The translations under genes were made by a program, and so were the position numbers. The notes under the pieces are model-generated. The model was not told the origin of the DNA, made no database searches, and saw nothing but the letters and a program-made list of their open reading frames with translations. From NCBI RefSeq assembly GCF_001482285.1, contig NZ_LOEP01000032.1, positions 100,141 through 164,140 on the forward strand: a stretch of DNA of 64,000 nucleotides, given 5' to 3'. This DNA is from Haloferax sp. Q22 (GTDB lineage: Archaea > Halobacteriota > Halobacteria > Halobacteriales > Haloferacaceae). Each line of letters starts with the position of its first letter. Position 1 is the stretch's first letter. Of the stretch, positions 15,509 through 25,136 are shown in pieces.

Positions 15509-18500
15509 TCAGTCGTCGCTCGTCGTCGCTGCGCCGACTCTGTCGGTACCGGCGTCGACGATTGCGCCCGCCTTCGCCGGGAGTTCGTTGCGGACGTCCT
15601 CGCGGCCGTCCTCGGCGATGACCTCGGCGTACGCATCGGGCATCACCTTCACGAAGTCGCCGAGTACCGACTGCCAGTCGTCGAGCAGTTCGGCCGCGCG
15701 GTCGGACTCGGTGTACGCGAGGTGGTTCTCGACGAGGCGGGTGAGCATCGCCTCGTCCTTGTCGTCGAGGTGGTCTTCGAGCGTCACCATCTCGGTGTTC
15801 GCCTTCGCGGCGAACTTGTCGTCGGGGTCGTAGACGTAAGCCACGCCGCCGGACATGCCCGCGGCGAAGTTGCGGCCCGTCTCGCCGAGCACGGCGACGA
15901 CGCCGCCGGTCATGTACTCGCAGCCGTGGTCGCCGACGCCCTCGACGACCGCCTTCACGCCGGAGTTACGGACGCCGAAGCGCTCGCCGGCGAGGCCGTT
16001 GACGTAACATTCGCCCTGCGTCGCGCCGTAGAGGGCAACGTTGCCGATGAGGATGTTCTCTGCGGCCTCGTAGTTGGCCTCGGCAGGCGTGTTGACGATG
16101 ACGCGGCCGCCGGAGAGCCCCTTACCGACGTAGTCGTTCGCGGCCCCGGTGAGCCGCATCGTGACGCCGCGGGCGAGGAAGCCGCCGAACGTCTGGCCGG
16201 CGATACCGTCGAACTCGCAGCGGATGGTGTCGTCCGGCAGGCCCTCGCCGCCGTGGGCGTTGGAGATGCGGTTCGAGAGCATTGCGCCGACCGCGCGGTC
16301 GACGTTCGAGAGGTCGCGGCGGATGACGACCGGCTCGCGGTCCTCGATTGCCTCCGCGGCCTCGTCGATGAGCTTGTGGTCGACGTGCGTCCCGATGTCC
16401 GCGTGGACCTGGTCTTCGGTCTTGCGGCGCGCGCCCGTCTTGGGCTCGGCCAGCACCGACGAGAGGTCGAGGTGCTTGGCCTTCTCGTGGTCCGTCTCGA
16501 CCTGCCGGAGCAGGGACGGACGACCGATCATCTCGTCGAGCGAGGTGAAGCCGAGGTCGGCCATAATCTCACGGAGTTCCTGCGCGATGAACGTCATGTA
16601 GTTGATGACGTGGTCGGGCTCGCCGGGGAAGCGGCGGCGCAGGTTCTCGTCCTGCGTGGCAACACCGACCGGACAGGTGTTCTCGTGGCACTGGCGGGCC
16701 ATGACACAGCCCGAGGTGACGAGCGACGCGGTCCCGAAGATGTACTCCTCGCCGCCGAGGAGGGCGGCGATGGCCACGTCGCGGCCGGTCTTCATGCCGC
16801 CGTCGACGGAGACGCGGATGCGGGAGCGAAGCCCCGTCGCGCGGAGCATCTGATTGGCCTCGGCGAGGCCGAGTTCCCACGGGAGGCCCGCGTTCTTGAT
16901 GGAGGTCTTCGGCGACGCGCCGGTGCCGCCGTCGTGGCCGGAGATGTGGACCACGTCGGCTTTCGCCTTCGAGACGCCGGCGGCGATGGTACCGATGCCG
17001 GCCTCGGAGACGAGCTTGACGTTGATGTCGGCGTCGGGGTTGGCCGACTTCAGGTCGAAGATGAGCTGTTTGAGGTCCTCGATGGAGTAGATGTCGTGCA
17101 GCGGCGGCGGCGAGATGAGGCCGACACCCGGCGTCGCGTAGCGGACGTGGGCGATCATCTCGTTGACCTTCTTACCGGGCAGGTGGCCGCCCTCACCGGG
17201 CTTCGACCCCTGCGCCATCTTGATCTGAATCTCCTCGGCCGACGAGAGGTAATGGGAGGTGACGCCGAAGCGGCCGGAGGCGACCTGCTTGACGTTACAC
17301 TCCTTTTCGGTGCCGAAGCGCTCCGGCGGTTCGCCGCCTTCGCCGGAGTTGGACTTGCCGCCGATGCGGTTCATCGCGATGGAGTTGTTCTCATGGGCTT
17401 CCGGCGAGAGGCTGCCGAGCGACATCGCGGCCGTCGAGAAGCGCTTGACGATGTCCTCGACGGGTTCGACCTCGTCGATGTCCACGGGCTCGCGGTCGGA
17501 GTCAAACTCGAGCAGGCCGCGGAGCGCCTTCAGCTGTTCCGACTGGTCGTTGACCAGTTCGGCGAACTCCTGGTACTTCTCGTAGTCGCCGGTGCGGACG
17601 GACTGCTGGAGCGTGCCGACGGTCTGGGGGTTCCAGCCGTGGTGGATGCCGGCCGAGCGGTTCTCGTACTCGCCCTGCCGTTCGAGCTTCGGGTCCGCGC
17701 CGAAGGCGGCGGCGTGGCGGGTCAAAAGGTCCTCTTCGATGACATCGAGGCCGATGCCCTCGGTGCGGATTTCGGTGCCCTCGAAGTACTCGGCGACGAA
17801 GTCGGAGCCGAGACCGACGGCTTCGAAAATCTGCGCGCCGCGGTAGCTCTCGACCGTCGAGATGCCCATCTTTGCCATCGTCTTGAGCAAGCCATCTTCG
17901 AGCGCGTGAACGTACGCGTCGATGGCCTCGCCCTCGTCGGCCCCGTCGGGGCCGGCGACGACGTCCTCGATGGTCTGGTAGGCGAGGTAGGGGTTCACCG
18001 CGCCCGCGCCGTAGCCGACGAGCGTGGCGAGGTGGTGGACCTCTCGGGGGTCGCCGGACTCGACGACGAGGCCGGCGTGGTTCCGGAGGCCGTTGCGGAC
18101 GAGGCTGTGATGGACTGCGCCCGTCGCGAGCAGGCTCGGGATGGCGACCCGGTCGGGGCCGACGTCACGGTCGGAGAGGACGACGATGTCCGCGCCGTCT
18201 TCGATGACCGCCTTGGCCTCGTCGCGGACGGCCTCGATGGCCTCGCGGAGGTCGCCACCCTGCTCGTAGGTGATGTCGACGACGGCGCTACGCATGTCGT
18301 CGTCGAGGTCCTTGATGGCCGCCGTCTCGGCGTCCGTGAGGACCGGCGAGTCGAGGACGAGCTGGCGCGCGTGGTCGGCCGACTCGTCAAGCAGGTTACG
18401 CTGGAAGCCGAGCCGCGACTCCAGGCTCGTCACGAGCTTCTCGCGGATGTAGTCGATAGGCGGGTTCGACACCTGCGCGAACAGCTGCTTGAAGTAGGTA

Positions 18501-20044
18501 AAAAGCGGGCGGTTGAGGTCCGACAGCACCGAAAGCGGCGTGTCGTCGCCCATCGAGCCGACGGGGTCCTTGCCGTCGCGGGCCATCGGCTCTATCATGT
18601 GGTTGAGCTGGTCGTGCGTGTAGCCGAACGCCGCCTGCGTCGCCCGAAGCGACTCGACCTGTCCGCGCGAGGTGGAGTCCGCGTCGCCGGCGAGCTCGTC
18701 GAGGTGGCGCTGCTGTTCGTCGAGCCACTCGCCGTACTTCTCGTCCGTGAGGGAGTCGAACACCTCGGCGTCGGGGATGACGCGACCCTCGTCGGGGTCG
18801 GCCATGAAAATCTCGCCGGGTTGGAGGCGGCCGCGGGACTCGATTTCCGCGGGGTCGGTGTCGAGCGCGCCGACCTCGCTGGCGACGATGAGGCGGCCGT
18901 CGGTCGTCACCTCGTAGCGGCACGGCCGGAGGCCGTTGCGGTCGAGGACGGCGGCGATACGGTCGCCGTCGGTCGCCGCGACGAGCGCGGGGCCGTCCCA
19001 CGGCTCGACCAGCGAGGCGTGGAAGTCGTACCAGTCGCGTCGCGCCTGGTCCATCGCGTCGTCGTTGCGGTACGCCTCGGGGATGAGCATCCGCAGGACG
19101 TGCGGGAGTTCGCGGCCGCCCTTGAGGAGCAGTTCGACCGCGTTGTCGACGCTCGCGGTGTCGGACTGGTCGGCCTTCGTGATGGGCCTAAGCGTCTCGA
19201 TGTCGTCGCCGAACGCCTCGTGTTGGAGGTCCGTCTCGCGGGCGCGCATCCAGTTGACGTTACCGCGGATGGTGTTTATCTCGCCGTTGTGGATGACCTG
19301 GCGGTACGGGTGGGCGAGGTGCCACGCGCCCAGCGTGTTGGTGGAAAAGCGCGCGTGAACGAGCGCGAGTTCGGTCACCATCCGCTCGTCGCCGAGGTCG
19401 GGGAAGTAGTTCGGGAGCTGTTCGGCCGTGAGCAGCCCCTTGTAGACGATGGTCTTGCGGTCGAGCGAGCAGACGTAGAACCGGCCTGCGCCCTCGATGG
19501 CGAGGGCATCGACCGCCTTCTCGGCGGCTCGACGGGCGAGGTAGAGCGCCCGGTCAAACTCGTCTGCGGTCATCTCGTCGGCCGGCTCGACGAACAGTTG
19601 CCAGACGTCGGGTTCCGATTCGAGCGCGGTCGCGCCGAGTTCGGAGTTATCGGTCGGCACGTCGCGCCAGTCGAACACGGACAGCCCGTGGTCGGCCAGC
19701 GAATCCTCGACAACCGCCGAAACGCGCTCGCGGACCTCGTCGTCGGTCGGCATGAACACCGAACCGGCCGCGTAGAGGTCCGGAAGCTCGGTTTCGAGGA
19801 CTGCTTCGAAGAATTCGTCCGGTCGCTGGAACAGGATACCTGCCCCGTCTCCGGTGTTCTCCTCGGCGCCCGTGGTGCCGCGGTGCTCGAGGTTTTCGAG
19901 GAGTTCGAGGCTGTCTGCGACGACGCGGTGCGAGGCGCCGTTTTCAAGGTCTACGACGGCCCCAACGCCGCAGTTCGACCGCTCGTCGGTCGGGTCGGCT
20001 AACCCGCCCTGAGCGAAGGGTGCGTCTATGTGTGGCTTGGTCAT
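15509..20044 (-). CDS. gltB: Glutamate synthase large subunit (GltB)
   Basis: Converts 2-oxoglutarate and glutamine to two glutamates; cytosolic nitrogen assimilation. At 1511 aa it has the full four-domain layout. The glutaminase domain has nucleophile Cys25 in RSNCGVGAVVDL, behind a 24-residue leader that is presumably cleaved. A central domain and the FMN-binding synthase domain follow (GEGGEPPERFGTEKE ... SGHDGGTGASP). The 3Fe-4S ligands are C1113, C1119 and C1124 (CVMARQCHENTC). The C-terminal GXGXG beta-helix is present (GLSGGRVIVNTP, GNVALYGATQGE). There is no gltD nearby, so ferredoxin is the likely electron donor (inference). TATA-like box 26 nt upstream implies a leaderless mRNA. 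Confidence 0.96.
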   Translation of the reverse strand: MTKPHIDAPFAQGGLADPTDERSNCGVGAVVDLENGASHRVVADSLELLENLEHRGTTGAEENTGDGAGILFQRPDEFFEAVLETELPDLYAAGSVFMPTDDEVRERVSAVVEDSLADHGLSVFDWRDVPTDNSELGATALESEPDVWQLFVEPADEMTADEFDRALYLARRAAEKAVDALAIEGAGRFYVCSLDRKTIVYKGLLTAEQLPNYFPDLGDERMVTELALVHARFSTNTLGAWHLAHPYRQVIHNGEINTIRGNVNWMRARETDLQHEAFGDDIETLRPITKADQSDTASVDNAVELLLKGGRELPHVLRMLIPEAYRNDDAMDQARRDWYDFHASLVEPWDGPALVAATDGDRIAAVLDRNGLRPCRYEVTTDGRLIVASEVGALDTDPAEIESRGRLQPGEIFMADPDEGRVIPDAEVFDSLTDEKYGEWLDEQQRHLDELAGDADSTSRGQVESLRATQAAFGYTHDQLNHMIEPMARDGKDPVGSMGDDTPLSVLSDLNRPLFTYFKQLFAQVSNPPIDYIREKLVTSLESRLGFQRNLLDESADHARQLVLDSPVLTDAETAAIKDLDDDMRSAVVDITYEQGGDLREAIEAVRDEAKAVIEDGADIVVLSDRDVGPDRVAIPSLLATGAVHHSLVRNGLRNHAGLVVESGDPREVHHLATLVGYGAGAVNPYLAYQTIEDVVAGPDGADEGEAIDAYVHALEDGLLKTMAKMGISTVESYRGAQIFEAVGLGSDFVAEYFEGTEIRTEGIGLDVIEEDLLTRHAAAFGADPKLERQGEYENRSAGIHHGWNPQTVGTLQQSVRTGDYEKYQEFAELVNDQSEQLKALRGLLEFDSDREPVDIDEVEPVEDIVKRFSTAAMSLGSLSPEAHENNSIAMNRIGGKSNSGEGGEPPERFGTEKECNVKQVASGRFGVTSHYLSSAEEIQIKMAQGSKPGEGGHLPGKKVNEMIAHVRYATPGVGLISPPPLHDIYSIEDLKQLIFDLKSANPDADINVKLVSEAGIGTIAAGVSKAKADVVHISGHDGGTGASPKTSIKNAGLPWELGLAEANQMLRATGLRSRIRVSVDGGMKTGRDVAIAALLGGEEYIFGTASLVTSGCVMARQCHENTCPVGVATQDENLRRRFPGEPDHVINYMTFIAQELREIMADLGFTSLDEMIGRPSLLRQVETDHEKAKHLDLSSVLAEPKTGARRKTEDQVHADIGTHVDHKLIDEAAEAIEDREPVVIRRDLSNVDRAVGAMLSNRISNAHGGEGLPDDTIRCEFDGIAGQTFGGFLARGVTMRLTGAANDYVGKGLSGGRVIVNTPAEANYEAAENILIGNVALYGATQGECYVNGLAGERFGVRNSGVKAVVEGVGDHGCEYMTGGVVAVLGETGRNFAAGMSGGVAYVYDPDDKFAAKANTEMVTLEDHLDDKDEAMLTRLVENHLAYTESDRAAELLDDWQSVLGDFVKVMPDAYAEVIAEDGREDVRNELPAKAGAIVDAGTDRVGAATTSDD

Positions 20045-20065
20045 ACGCCAATGGTACAGCTACCC

Positions 20066-20073
20066 CCATAAGC
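20066..20073 (-). promoter_or_regulatory. TATA-like box of gltB
   Basis: Minus strand reads GCTTATGG, centred about 26 nt before the gltB ATG at 20044. Confidence 0.5.
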
Positions 20074-20116
20074 AACTTTTCCTGAAACCATAAGGGTGTT
20101 ACAATGTCATATAAGG

Positions 20117-20130
20117 ATGTATCCATACAT
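20117..20130. promoter_or_regulatory. Palindrome upstream of gltB
   Basis: ATGTAT-CC-ATACAT, perfect 6-nt arms with 2-nt centre, 45 nt upstream of the gltB TATA box in an AT-rich stretch (20090-20180). The place suits an activator or Lrp-type regulator of nitrogen genes; that role is inference. Confidence 0.35.
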
Positions 20131-20164
20131 AGTATGTCGACTAATGATGATTCGACGCACGACG

Positions 20165-20169
20165 AAAAA
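20165..20169 (-). terminator. T-run after proS
   Basis: A5 on the plus strand (T5 in the proS transcript), 36 nt past the proS stop. Confidence 0.4.
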
Positions 20170-20204
20170 TATGAATAATCGTGTGGAACAGCGCGGCGGT
20201 CGGC

Positions 20205-21671
20205 TCAGTAGGACTTCGCGAAGTACGCGGTCTCCTCGGCGTCGTCGCCGCAGACCGCACAGTCCTCGCCGTCGTGAATCTCCGCGTCTTCGTCGTTCAG
20301 GGGAACCATGACGATTTCGGCGGCGATTTGGTCTTTAATCTCCTCCTCGCAGGCCTCGTCACCGCACCACGGCGCTTTCACGTAGCCGCCGTGCTGGCCG
20401 ATGGTGCCGAGAATCTCGTTTCGGGCGGACGCCTCGCGGACGTTCTCTTCGAGGTTCTCCTCGGCGGCGGCGTAGAGCTTCGCGTACACCTCGTCGAACT
20501 GCTCTTGGACGGCCTCGACGATGTTCTCGCGATCGAGTTCGACCGATTCACCGTCGGGGCGGTGGACGACCGTGACGACCTCGTCGTCGACCTCGTTCGG
20601 GCCGATTTCGAAGCGGACGGGGACGCCCTTGAGCTCCCACTCGTTGAACTTGAAGCCGGGGTTGCGCTCGTCGCGGGCGTCGAGTTCGACGCGGACGCCG
20701 GCGTCTTCGAGGTCTTCGGCGATGTCCTCGGCGTACTCGAGGACCTTCTCCTGCGTGTCGGCCTGCCAGATGGGGACGATGACGACCTGCTCGGGCGCGA
20801 TGGTCGGCGGCAGGACGAGGCCTTGGTCGTCGGAGTGCGTCATGATGAGCGCACCGAGCGAGCGCCACGACAGCCCCCACGAGGTCGTGTGGGCGGGCTC
20901 TTCGTCCTCGTCTTCGGTCGTGTAGGTGAGGTCGAACGCCTCGGCGAAGGAGGTGCCGAGGTAGTGGGAGGTGCCGGCCTGCACGGACTTGCCGTCGGGC
21001 ATGAGCGCCTCGACGGTCGTCGTCGTGTCCGCGCCGGGGAACTTGTCGTGTTCCGGCTTCGCGCCGCGGAGCACGGGGATGGCGAGCACGTCCTCGTAGA
21101 GCGACTGGTACTGCGAGAGACGAGTCATCGTCTCGTCCCACGCGCCGTTGCGGGTCTCGTGGGCCGTGTGGCCCTCCTGCCAGAGGAACTCCTTGGTGCG
21201 GAAGAACGGCTTCGTCTCCGTGGCCTCCCAGCGAACGACGGAGGCCCACTGGTTCACGCGGAGCGGGAGGTCGCGGTGACTGCGGACCCACCGCGCCATG
21301 TAGGGCGCGATGATAGACTCGGAGGTCGGGCGGACGGCGAGGCGCTCTTCGAGTTCCTCGTGGCCGCCGTGGGTGACCCACGCGACCTCGGGGTCGAAGC
21401 CTTCGACGATGTCCTTCTCGCGTTCGAGGTAGCTCTCGGGGATAAACAGCGGGAAGTACGCGTTCTGGACGCCCGTCTTCTTGAACTCGCCGTCGAGGTA
21501 GTTCTGGATGGACTCCCACAGCGCGTAGCCGCGCGGGCGAGTCACGATGAAGCCGCTCATCCCCTCCGGCCCGTAGTTCGCGAGGCCCGCCTTCTGGACG
21601 ACCTCGGCGTACCACTCGCCGGTGTTGTACTGCTTCGACTCGGTGATACCGAGTTCCTGCTCGTCGCTCAT
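20205..21671 (-). CDS. proS: Prolyl-tRNA synthetase
   Basis: Charges tRNA-Pro; 488 aa, class II, archaeal/eukaryotic-type ProRS without the bacterial editing insertion. Class II motifs include the GFIVTRPRGYALWESIQ region, RPTSESIIAPYMARWVRSHRDLPLRVNQWASVVRWE (motif 2 region) and SWRSLGALIMTHSDDQGLVLPP (motif 3 region). A C-terminal anticodon-binding domain and zinc-binding-like Cys cluster follow (CGDEACEEE ... CAVCGDDAEETAYFAKSY, with the typical C-terminal Tyr). ATG at 21671 is supported by TTTAAG 28 nt upstream; the longer frame is shadow. Confidence 0.96.
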   Translation of the reverse strand: MSDEQELGITESKQYNTGEWYAEVVQKAGLANYGPEGMSGFIVTRPRGYALWESIQNYLDGEFKKTGVQNAYFPLFIPESYLEREKDIVEGFDPEVAWVTHGGHEELEERLAVRPTSESIIAPYMARWVRSHRDLPLRVNQWASVVRWEATETKPFFRTKEFLWQEGHTAHETRNGAWDETMTRLSQYQSLYEDVLAIPVLRGAKPEHDKFPGADTTTTVEALMPDGKSVQAGTSHYLGTSFAEAFDLTYTTEDEDEEPAHTTSWGLSWRSLGALIMTHSDDQGLVLPPTIAPEQVVIVPIWQADTQEKVLEYAEDIAEDLEDAGVRVELDARDERNPGFKFNEWELKGVPVRFEIGPNEVDDEVVTVVHRPDGESVELDRENIVEAVQEQFDEVYAKLYAAAEENLEENVREASARNEILGTIGQHGGYVKAPWCGDEACEEEIKDQIAAEIVMVPLNDEDAEIHDGEDCAVCGDDAEETAYFAKSY

Positions 21672-21696
21672 TGCCCATCGGTAGCCGTAGCGAACC

Positions 21697-21703
21697 CTTA
21701 AAC
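21697..21703 (-). promoter_or_regulatory. TATA-like box of proS
   Basis: Minus strand reads GTTTAAG, 28 nt before the ATG at 21671; leaderless arrangement. Confidence 0.5.
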
Positions 21704-21835
21704 GCCCCGAAGGTGCCGGCGCGCCGCCCCGCCGCGCGGACCGTCTCTCGCCGACGACCGTCGGGGATTCCGGCGGACGCATAGATACATATCGTCGGAT
21801 GCCCTACCTTCGACGTGGTGGTTGGCGTGCTAACA

Positions 21836-22333
21836 ATGGACACAATTGTGAGCGACGAGCGGCCGACTCCTCGGGAGGAGGCGGTCCGGATCGAACTGTG
21901 GGTTCCGAGCGGCCGGCGCGCGGAGTTCACACCGGTCATCGAACGACTGGACAACATCGTCGAACGCGGTCTCGTCTCGGAGTACACGGTCGAGACGTGG
22001 GACCGGTTCGTGGACCTGTCGGGGAAGTTGAGCCCGCGCGAGCGTCGCGCTCGCGACCGACTCGCGTCGTACGCGCGGTGGGCGGCGACGCGCGGCGAGC
22101 GCTTGGCGGGGTTAGGCGACCCCGAGGTGCGCGGCATCGGCCGGATGGGGCCGGAACGACCGACGCGGCGGACCCCACGGGCGGTCATGGCGGAGTACGA
22201 AAACGGCGTCCTCACGCACGTGACCGCGTGCGAGGAGTGCATCGGTGCGTTCCGCGGACGACTCAGTGAGCTCGATTCGCAGGGCGAACGCGAGTCCGAG
22301 CAGTCGTCGGAGCGCGTCCGAATCGAGTGGTAA
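21836..22333 (+). CDS. Haloarchaeal conserved protein, HTH-protein-like
   Basis: A 165-aa soluble protein of uncertain role. The layout resembles a haloarchaeal family annotated as HTH-domain proteins: EEAVRIELWVPSGRR at the start, then VIERLDNIVERGLVSEYTVETWDRFVDL, an RRARDRLASYARWAA helix, and a late AEYENGVLTHVTACEECI segment. Two Cys (CEEC) are near the end. The ATG at 21836 was chosen; a GTG at 21815 in frame would add seven residues. A TATA-like ATACATA at about 21785 is 50 nt upstream. It is divergent from proS; a T5 run follows. Confidence 0.65.
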   Translation: MDTIVSDERPTPREEAVRIELWVPSGRRAEFTPVIERLDNIVERGLVSEYTVETWDRFVDLSGKLSPRERRARDRLASYARWAATRGERLAGLGDPEVRGIGRMGPERPTRRTPRAVMAEYENGVLTHVTACEECIGAFRGRLSELDSQGERESEQSSERVRIEW

Positions 22334-22348
22334 GCGGTCCGAACACAG

Positions 22349-22353
22349 TTTTT
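22349..22353 (+). terminator. T-run after the HTH-like gene
   Basis: T5, 15 nt after the stop at 22333. Confidence 0.4.
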
Positions 22354-22373
22354 ACGGTGACACCGCCCCGTCG

Positions 22374-22853
22374 TCAGCGCCGGCTATCGAACGGTGAGTC
22401 GCCGTCGCGCCACGACCACCCCGGCAGGCGGGTCTGAAACCCCGCGGCGAGCGCGGCATCGAGGTCGTCGCGTCCGGCGGGCCCGTCGGTGTGGACGGCC
22501 ACGTCCGCGAAGTGGAACGTCGCCTGCGCGAGCAGTCGAAGCGGTTCGCCGCCCGCGATGGTGGCTGCGAGTTCGCGGCCGAGCACCTCGTCCACGACGA
22601 ACCCCGGATAGTCGTCCTGCACGTCCAACTGTTTGAGGATGCGCACGTAGGCCGCGACGTTGACGCCGACCTCGCCGTCGGCGAACACCGCGTCGACCGC
22701 GTCGAGATAGGCCGCGTCGTCGACCTCGCCGACGCGCGTGTCGAACTGCTCGCCGAGTCGCCGTCGCGTCTCGTTGATGAGCGGGACGACCACGTCTGCG
22801 CGCTCGCGGACCCAGTCGTGCTCCGCCGAGACGGCCGCCGGTGTGAGTTCCAT
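22374..22853 (-). CDS. Conserved hypothetical haloarchaeal protein
   Basis: A 159-aa cytosolic protein that I do not recognise. It is mostly helical by eye: EHDWVRERADVVVPLINETRRRLGE near the start, VNVAAYVRILKQLDVQDD in the middle, then EVLGRELAATIAGGEPLRLLAQATFHFADVAVH. A cluster of aromatics (RLPGWSWRDGD) is near the end. There is no signal peptide, membrane segment or metal motif. It starts at ATG 22853 and is divergent from the aCPSF1 gene. Codon use and acidity match its neighbours, so it is probably a true gene. Confidence 0.65.
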   Translation of the reverse strand: MELTPAAVSAEHDWVRERADVVVPLINETRRRLGEQFDTRVGEVDDAAYLDAVDAVFADGEVGVNVAAYVRILKQLDVQDDYPGFVVDEVLGRELAATIAGGEPLRLLAQATFHFADVAVHTDGPAGRDDLDAALAAGFQTRLPGWSWRDGDSPFDSRR

Positions 22854-22894
22854 GGTCGTCGGTCGGCCCCGAGACGCTTCGACTTTGCGAAGGG

Positions 22895-22902
22895 TTTTAT
22901 AC
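22895..22902 (+). promoter_or_regulatory. Candidate promoter of fttA with long leader
   Basis: TTTTATAC is the best TATA-like box in 22854-23101. It predicts a start near 22925 and a leader of roughly 175 nt, long for a haloarchaeal gene. Confidence 0.4.
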
Positions 22903-23065
22903 TGGCGACATGGTACTGTCGGGTAAGCGGGTTTTCCCTGCCTCTTCCCGCAGTCGAGATACCACCGTATTCAGTTCACTATGCTCTCTCCGCAGTTGGC
23001 CGAGACTGGCACTCGTACACGTGGACCGTCTCGTGTCGACGCTCCTGAGGTAGGGGTTCCCGAGA

Positions 23066-23079
23066 CCTGCCGGCGCAGG
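23066..23079 (+). promoter_or_regulatory. Hairpin in the fttA leader
   Basis: CCTGC-CGGC-GCAGG, a 5-bp stem with tetraloop that begins 36 nt before the fttA ATG. GCGGG/CCCGC sequences further up (around 22925-22960) can also pair. Confidence 0.4.
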
Positions 23080-23101
23080 ACCGGACGGGTCGCTCGTAAC
23101 T

Positions 23102-25024
23102 ATGAGCTCCGTAGATAAACAACTCGAGAATTTGAAGGCAGAGATTACGAACGAACTCCCCCGCGACATCTCGGTTTCCGACGTCAAGTACGAGGGTCCC
23201 GAACTCGTCGTCTACACGCGCGACCCGAAGAAGTTCGCTCAGAACGGCGACCTCATCCGGAAACTCGCGAGTAAGCTCCGAAAGCGAATCACGGTTCGCC
23301 CGGACCCGGACGTGCTGTCCGACCCCCGAGAGGCCGAACCCAAGATTCTGAGCGTCATCCCCGAGGAGGCCGGCGTCACCGACCTCGACTTCCACATCGA
23401 CACCGGGGAAGTCGTCATCGAGGCCGAGAAACCGGGCATGGTCATCGGTCGCCACGGCTCGACGCTCCGCGAGATTACGCAGAAAGTCGGCTGGACGCCC
23501 GAAGTCGTCCGCACCCCGCCCATCGAGTCCTCGACGGTCTCGAACGTCCGCAACTTCCTGAAGCAGGAACGTGAGGATCGCCGCCGCATCCTCGAACGGA
23601 CCGGCCGGCAGATTCACCGCGAGCAGCTCTCGGACGACGAGTGGGTCCGCATCACGACCCTCGGCTGCTGCCGCGAAGTCGGCCGCGCGTCCTTCATCGT
23701 CTCGACGCCCGAGACCCGCATCCTCGTCGACTGCGGCGACAAACCCGGCTCCGACGACGTGCCGTATCTGCAGGTCCCCGAGGCGCTCGGGTCGGGCGCG
23801 AACTCGCTCGACGCGGTCGTCCTCACCCACGCTCACCTCGACCACTCGGCGCTCATCCCGCTTCTGTTCAAGTACGGCTACGACGGCCCCATCTACACGA
23901 CCGAGCCGACCCGCGACCTCATGGGCCTGCTCACGCTCGACTACCTCGACGTCGCCTCGAAGGAAGGCCGCACCCCGCCGTACGAGTCCGAGATGGTTCG
24001 CGAGGCCATCAAGCACACCATCCCGCTGGAGTACGGCGACGTGACCGACATCGCACCCGACGTGAAGCTCACCTTCCACAACGCGGGTCACATCCTCGGC
24101 TCCGCCGTCTCGCACTTCCACATCGGCGACGGCCTCTACAACGTCGCGTTCTCCGGCGACATCCACTACGAAGACACCCGCCTGTTCAACGGCGCGGTCA
24201 ACGACTTCCCGCGCGTGGAGACGCTCGTCCTCGAATCGACCTACGGCGGCCGCAACGACTACCAGACCGACCAGCAGGACTCCGAAAAGCGCCTCATCGA
24301 GGTCATCAACGAGACGTACGACCGCGGCGGCAAGGTCGTCATCCCGGCGTTCGCCGTCGGTCGCTCCCAGGAGATTATGCTCGTCCTCGAAGAGGCGATG
24401 CGCTCGGGGAAGATTCCGAGGATGCCCGTCCACCTCGACGGGATGATTTGGGAGGCGACGGCCATCCACACGACCTACCCCGAGTACCTCCGCGACGACC
24501 TCCGCGACCGCATCTTCCACGAGGACGAAAACCCGTTCCTCGCCGAGGAGTTCAACCACATCGACGGCGGCGAAGAGGAACGACAGGACGTCGCCGACGG
24601 CGACCAGGCCATCATCCTCTCGACCTCCGGGATGGTCACCGGCGGCCCCATCATGTCGTGGCTCCGCCACGTCGGCCCCGACCCGAAGTCCCGACTGGTC
24701 TTCGTCGGCTACCAGGCGCAGGGGACGCTCGGTCGTCGCATCCAGAACGGCTGGGACGAGATTCCGGTCAACGGCCGCGACGGCATGGGTCGGTCTGACA
24801 CGCTGAAGCTCGAGATGGACGTCGAGACCGTCGACGGCTTCTCCGGTCACGCCGACCGACAGGGCCTCGAAAACTTCGTCAAGACGATGAACCCGCGCCC
24901 GGAGAAGGTGCTGTGCGTCCACGGCGACGAGCGCTCCGTGCAGGACCTCTCGTCGGCGCTCTACCACGACTACAACATGCGGACGTTCGCGCCGAAGAAC
25001 CTCGAGACGTTCCGCTTCAAGTAA
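23102..25024 (+). CDS. fttA: Transcription termination factor aCPSF1 / FttA, beta-CASP ribonuclease
   Basis: Archaeal homologue of CPSF73, known as aCPSF1 or FttA, which cuts nascent RNA at U-rich sites and terminates transcription. At 640 aa it is the standard length. Two N-terminal KH domains come first (one with [16 protein letters not shown] near residues 116-131). The metallo-beta-lactamase core has [10 protein letters not shown] and later [10 protein letters not shown] and FSGDIHYED. The beta-CASP insert and closing motifs include [21 protein letters not shown] and CVHGDE. It is a single-copy housekeeping gene. The start [15 protein letters not shown] fits the family. Confidence 0.96.
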   Translation: MSSVDKQLENLKAEITNELPRDISVSDVKYEGPELVVYTRDPKKFAQNGDLIRKLASKLRKRITVRPDPDVLSDPREAEPKILSVIPEEAGVTDLDFHIDTGEVVIEAEKPGMVIGRHGSTLREITQKVGWTPEVVRTPPIESSTVSNVRNFLKQEREDRRRILERTGRQIHREQLSDDEWVRITTLGCCREVGRASFIVSTPETRILVDCGDKPGSDDVPYLQVPEALGSGANSLDAVVLTHAHLDHSALIPLLFKYGYDGPIYTTEPTRDLMGLLTLDYLDVASKEGRTPPYESEMVREAIKHTIPLEYGDVTDIAPDVKLTFHNAGHILGSAVSHFHIGDGLYNVAFSGDIHYEDTRLFNGAVNDFPRVETLVLESTYGGRNDYQTDQQDSEKRLIEVINETYDRGGKVVIPAFAVGRSQEIMLVLEEAMRSGKIPRMPVHLDGMIWEATAIHTTYPEYLRDDLRDRIFHEDENPFLAEEFNHIDGGEEERQDVADGDQAIILSTSGMVTGGPIMSWLRHVGPDPKSRLVFVGYQAQGTLGRRIQNGWDEIPVNGRDGMGRSDTLKLEMDVETVDGFSGHADRQGLENFVKTMNPRPEKVLCVHGDERSVQDLSSALYHDYNMRTFAPKNLETFRFK

Positions 25025-25105
25025 CGACTCGCAGTCACGGCGACCCGCACCGGCGCGTCAACTGCCGCCGCGCGACGATTTCTCACTGACGGCGTCCGGC
25101 CGAAG

Positions 25106-25112
25106 ATTAATC
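25106..25112 (+). promoter_or_regulatory. TATA-like box of mgsA
   Basis: ATTAATC centred 28 nt before the ATG at 25137; supports that start and a leaderless mRNA. Confidence 0.5.
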
Positions 25113-25136
25113 ACGACGCTCGAACGAGTGTTTGCT

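Noticed and set aside
15722-20002. Plus-strand open frame of 1426 codons opposite gltB
   Set aside because: Shadow of gltB; no family motifs, and the minus strand has all glutamate synthase domains.
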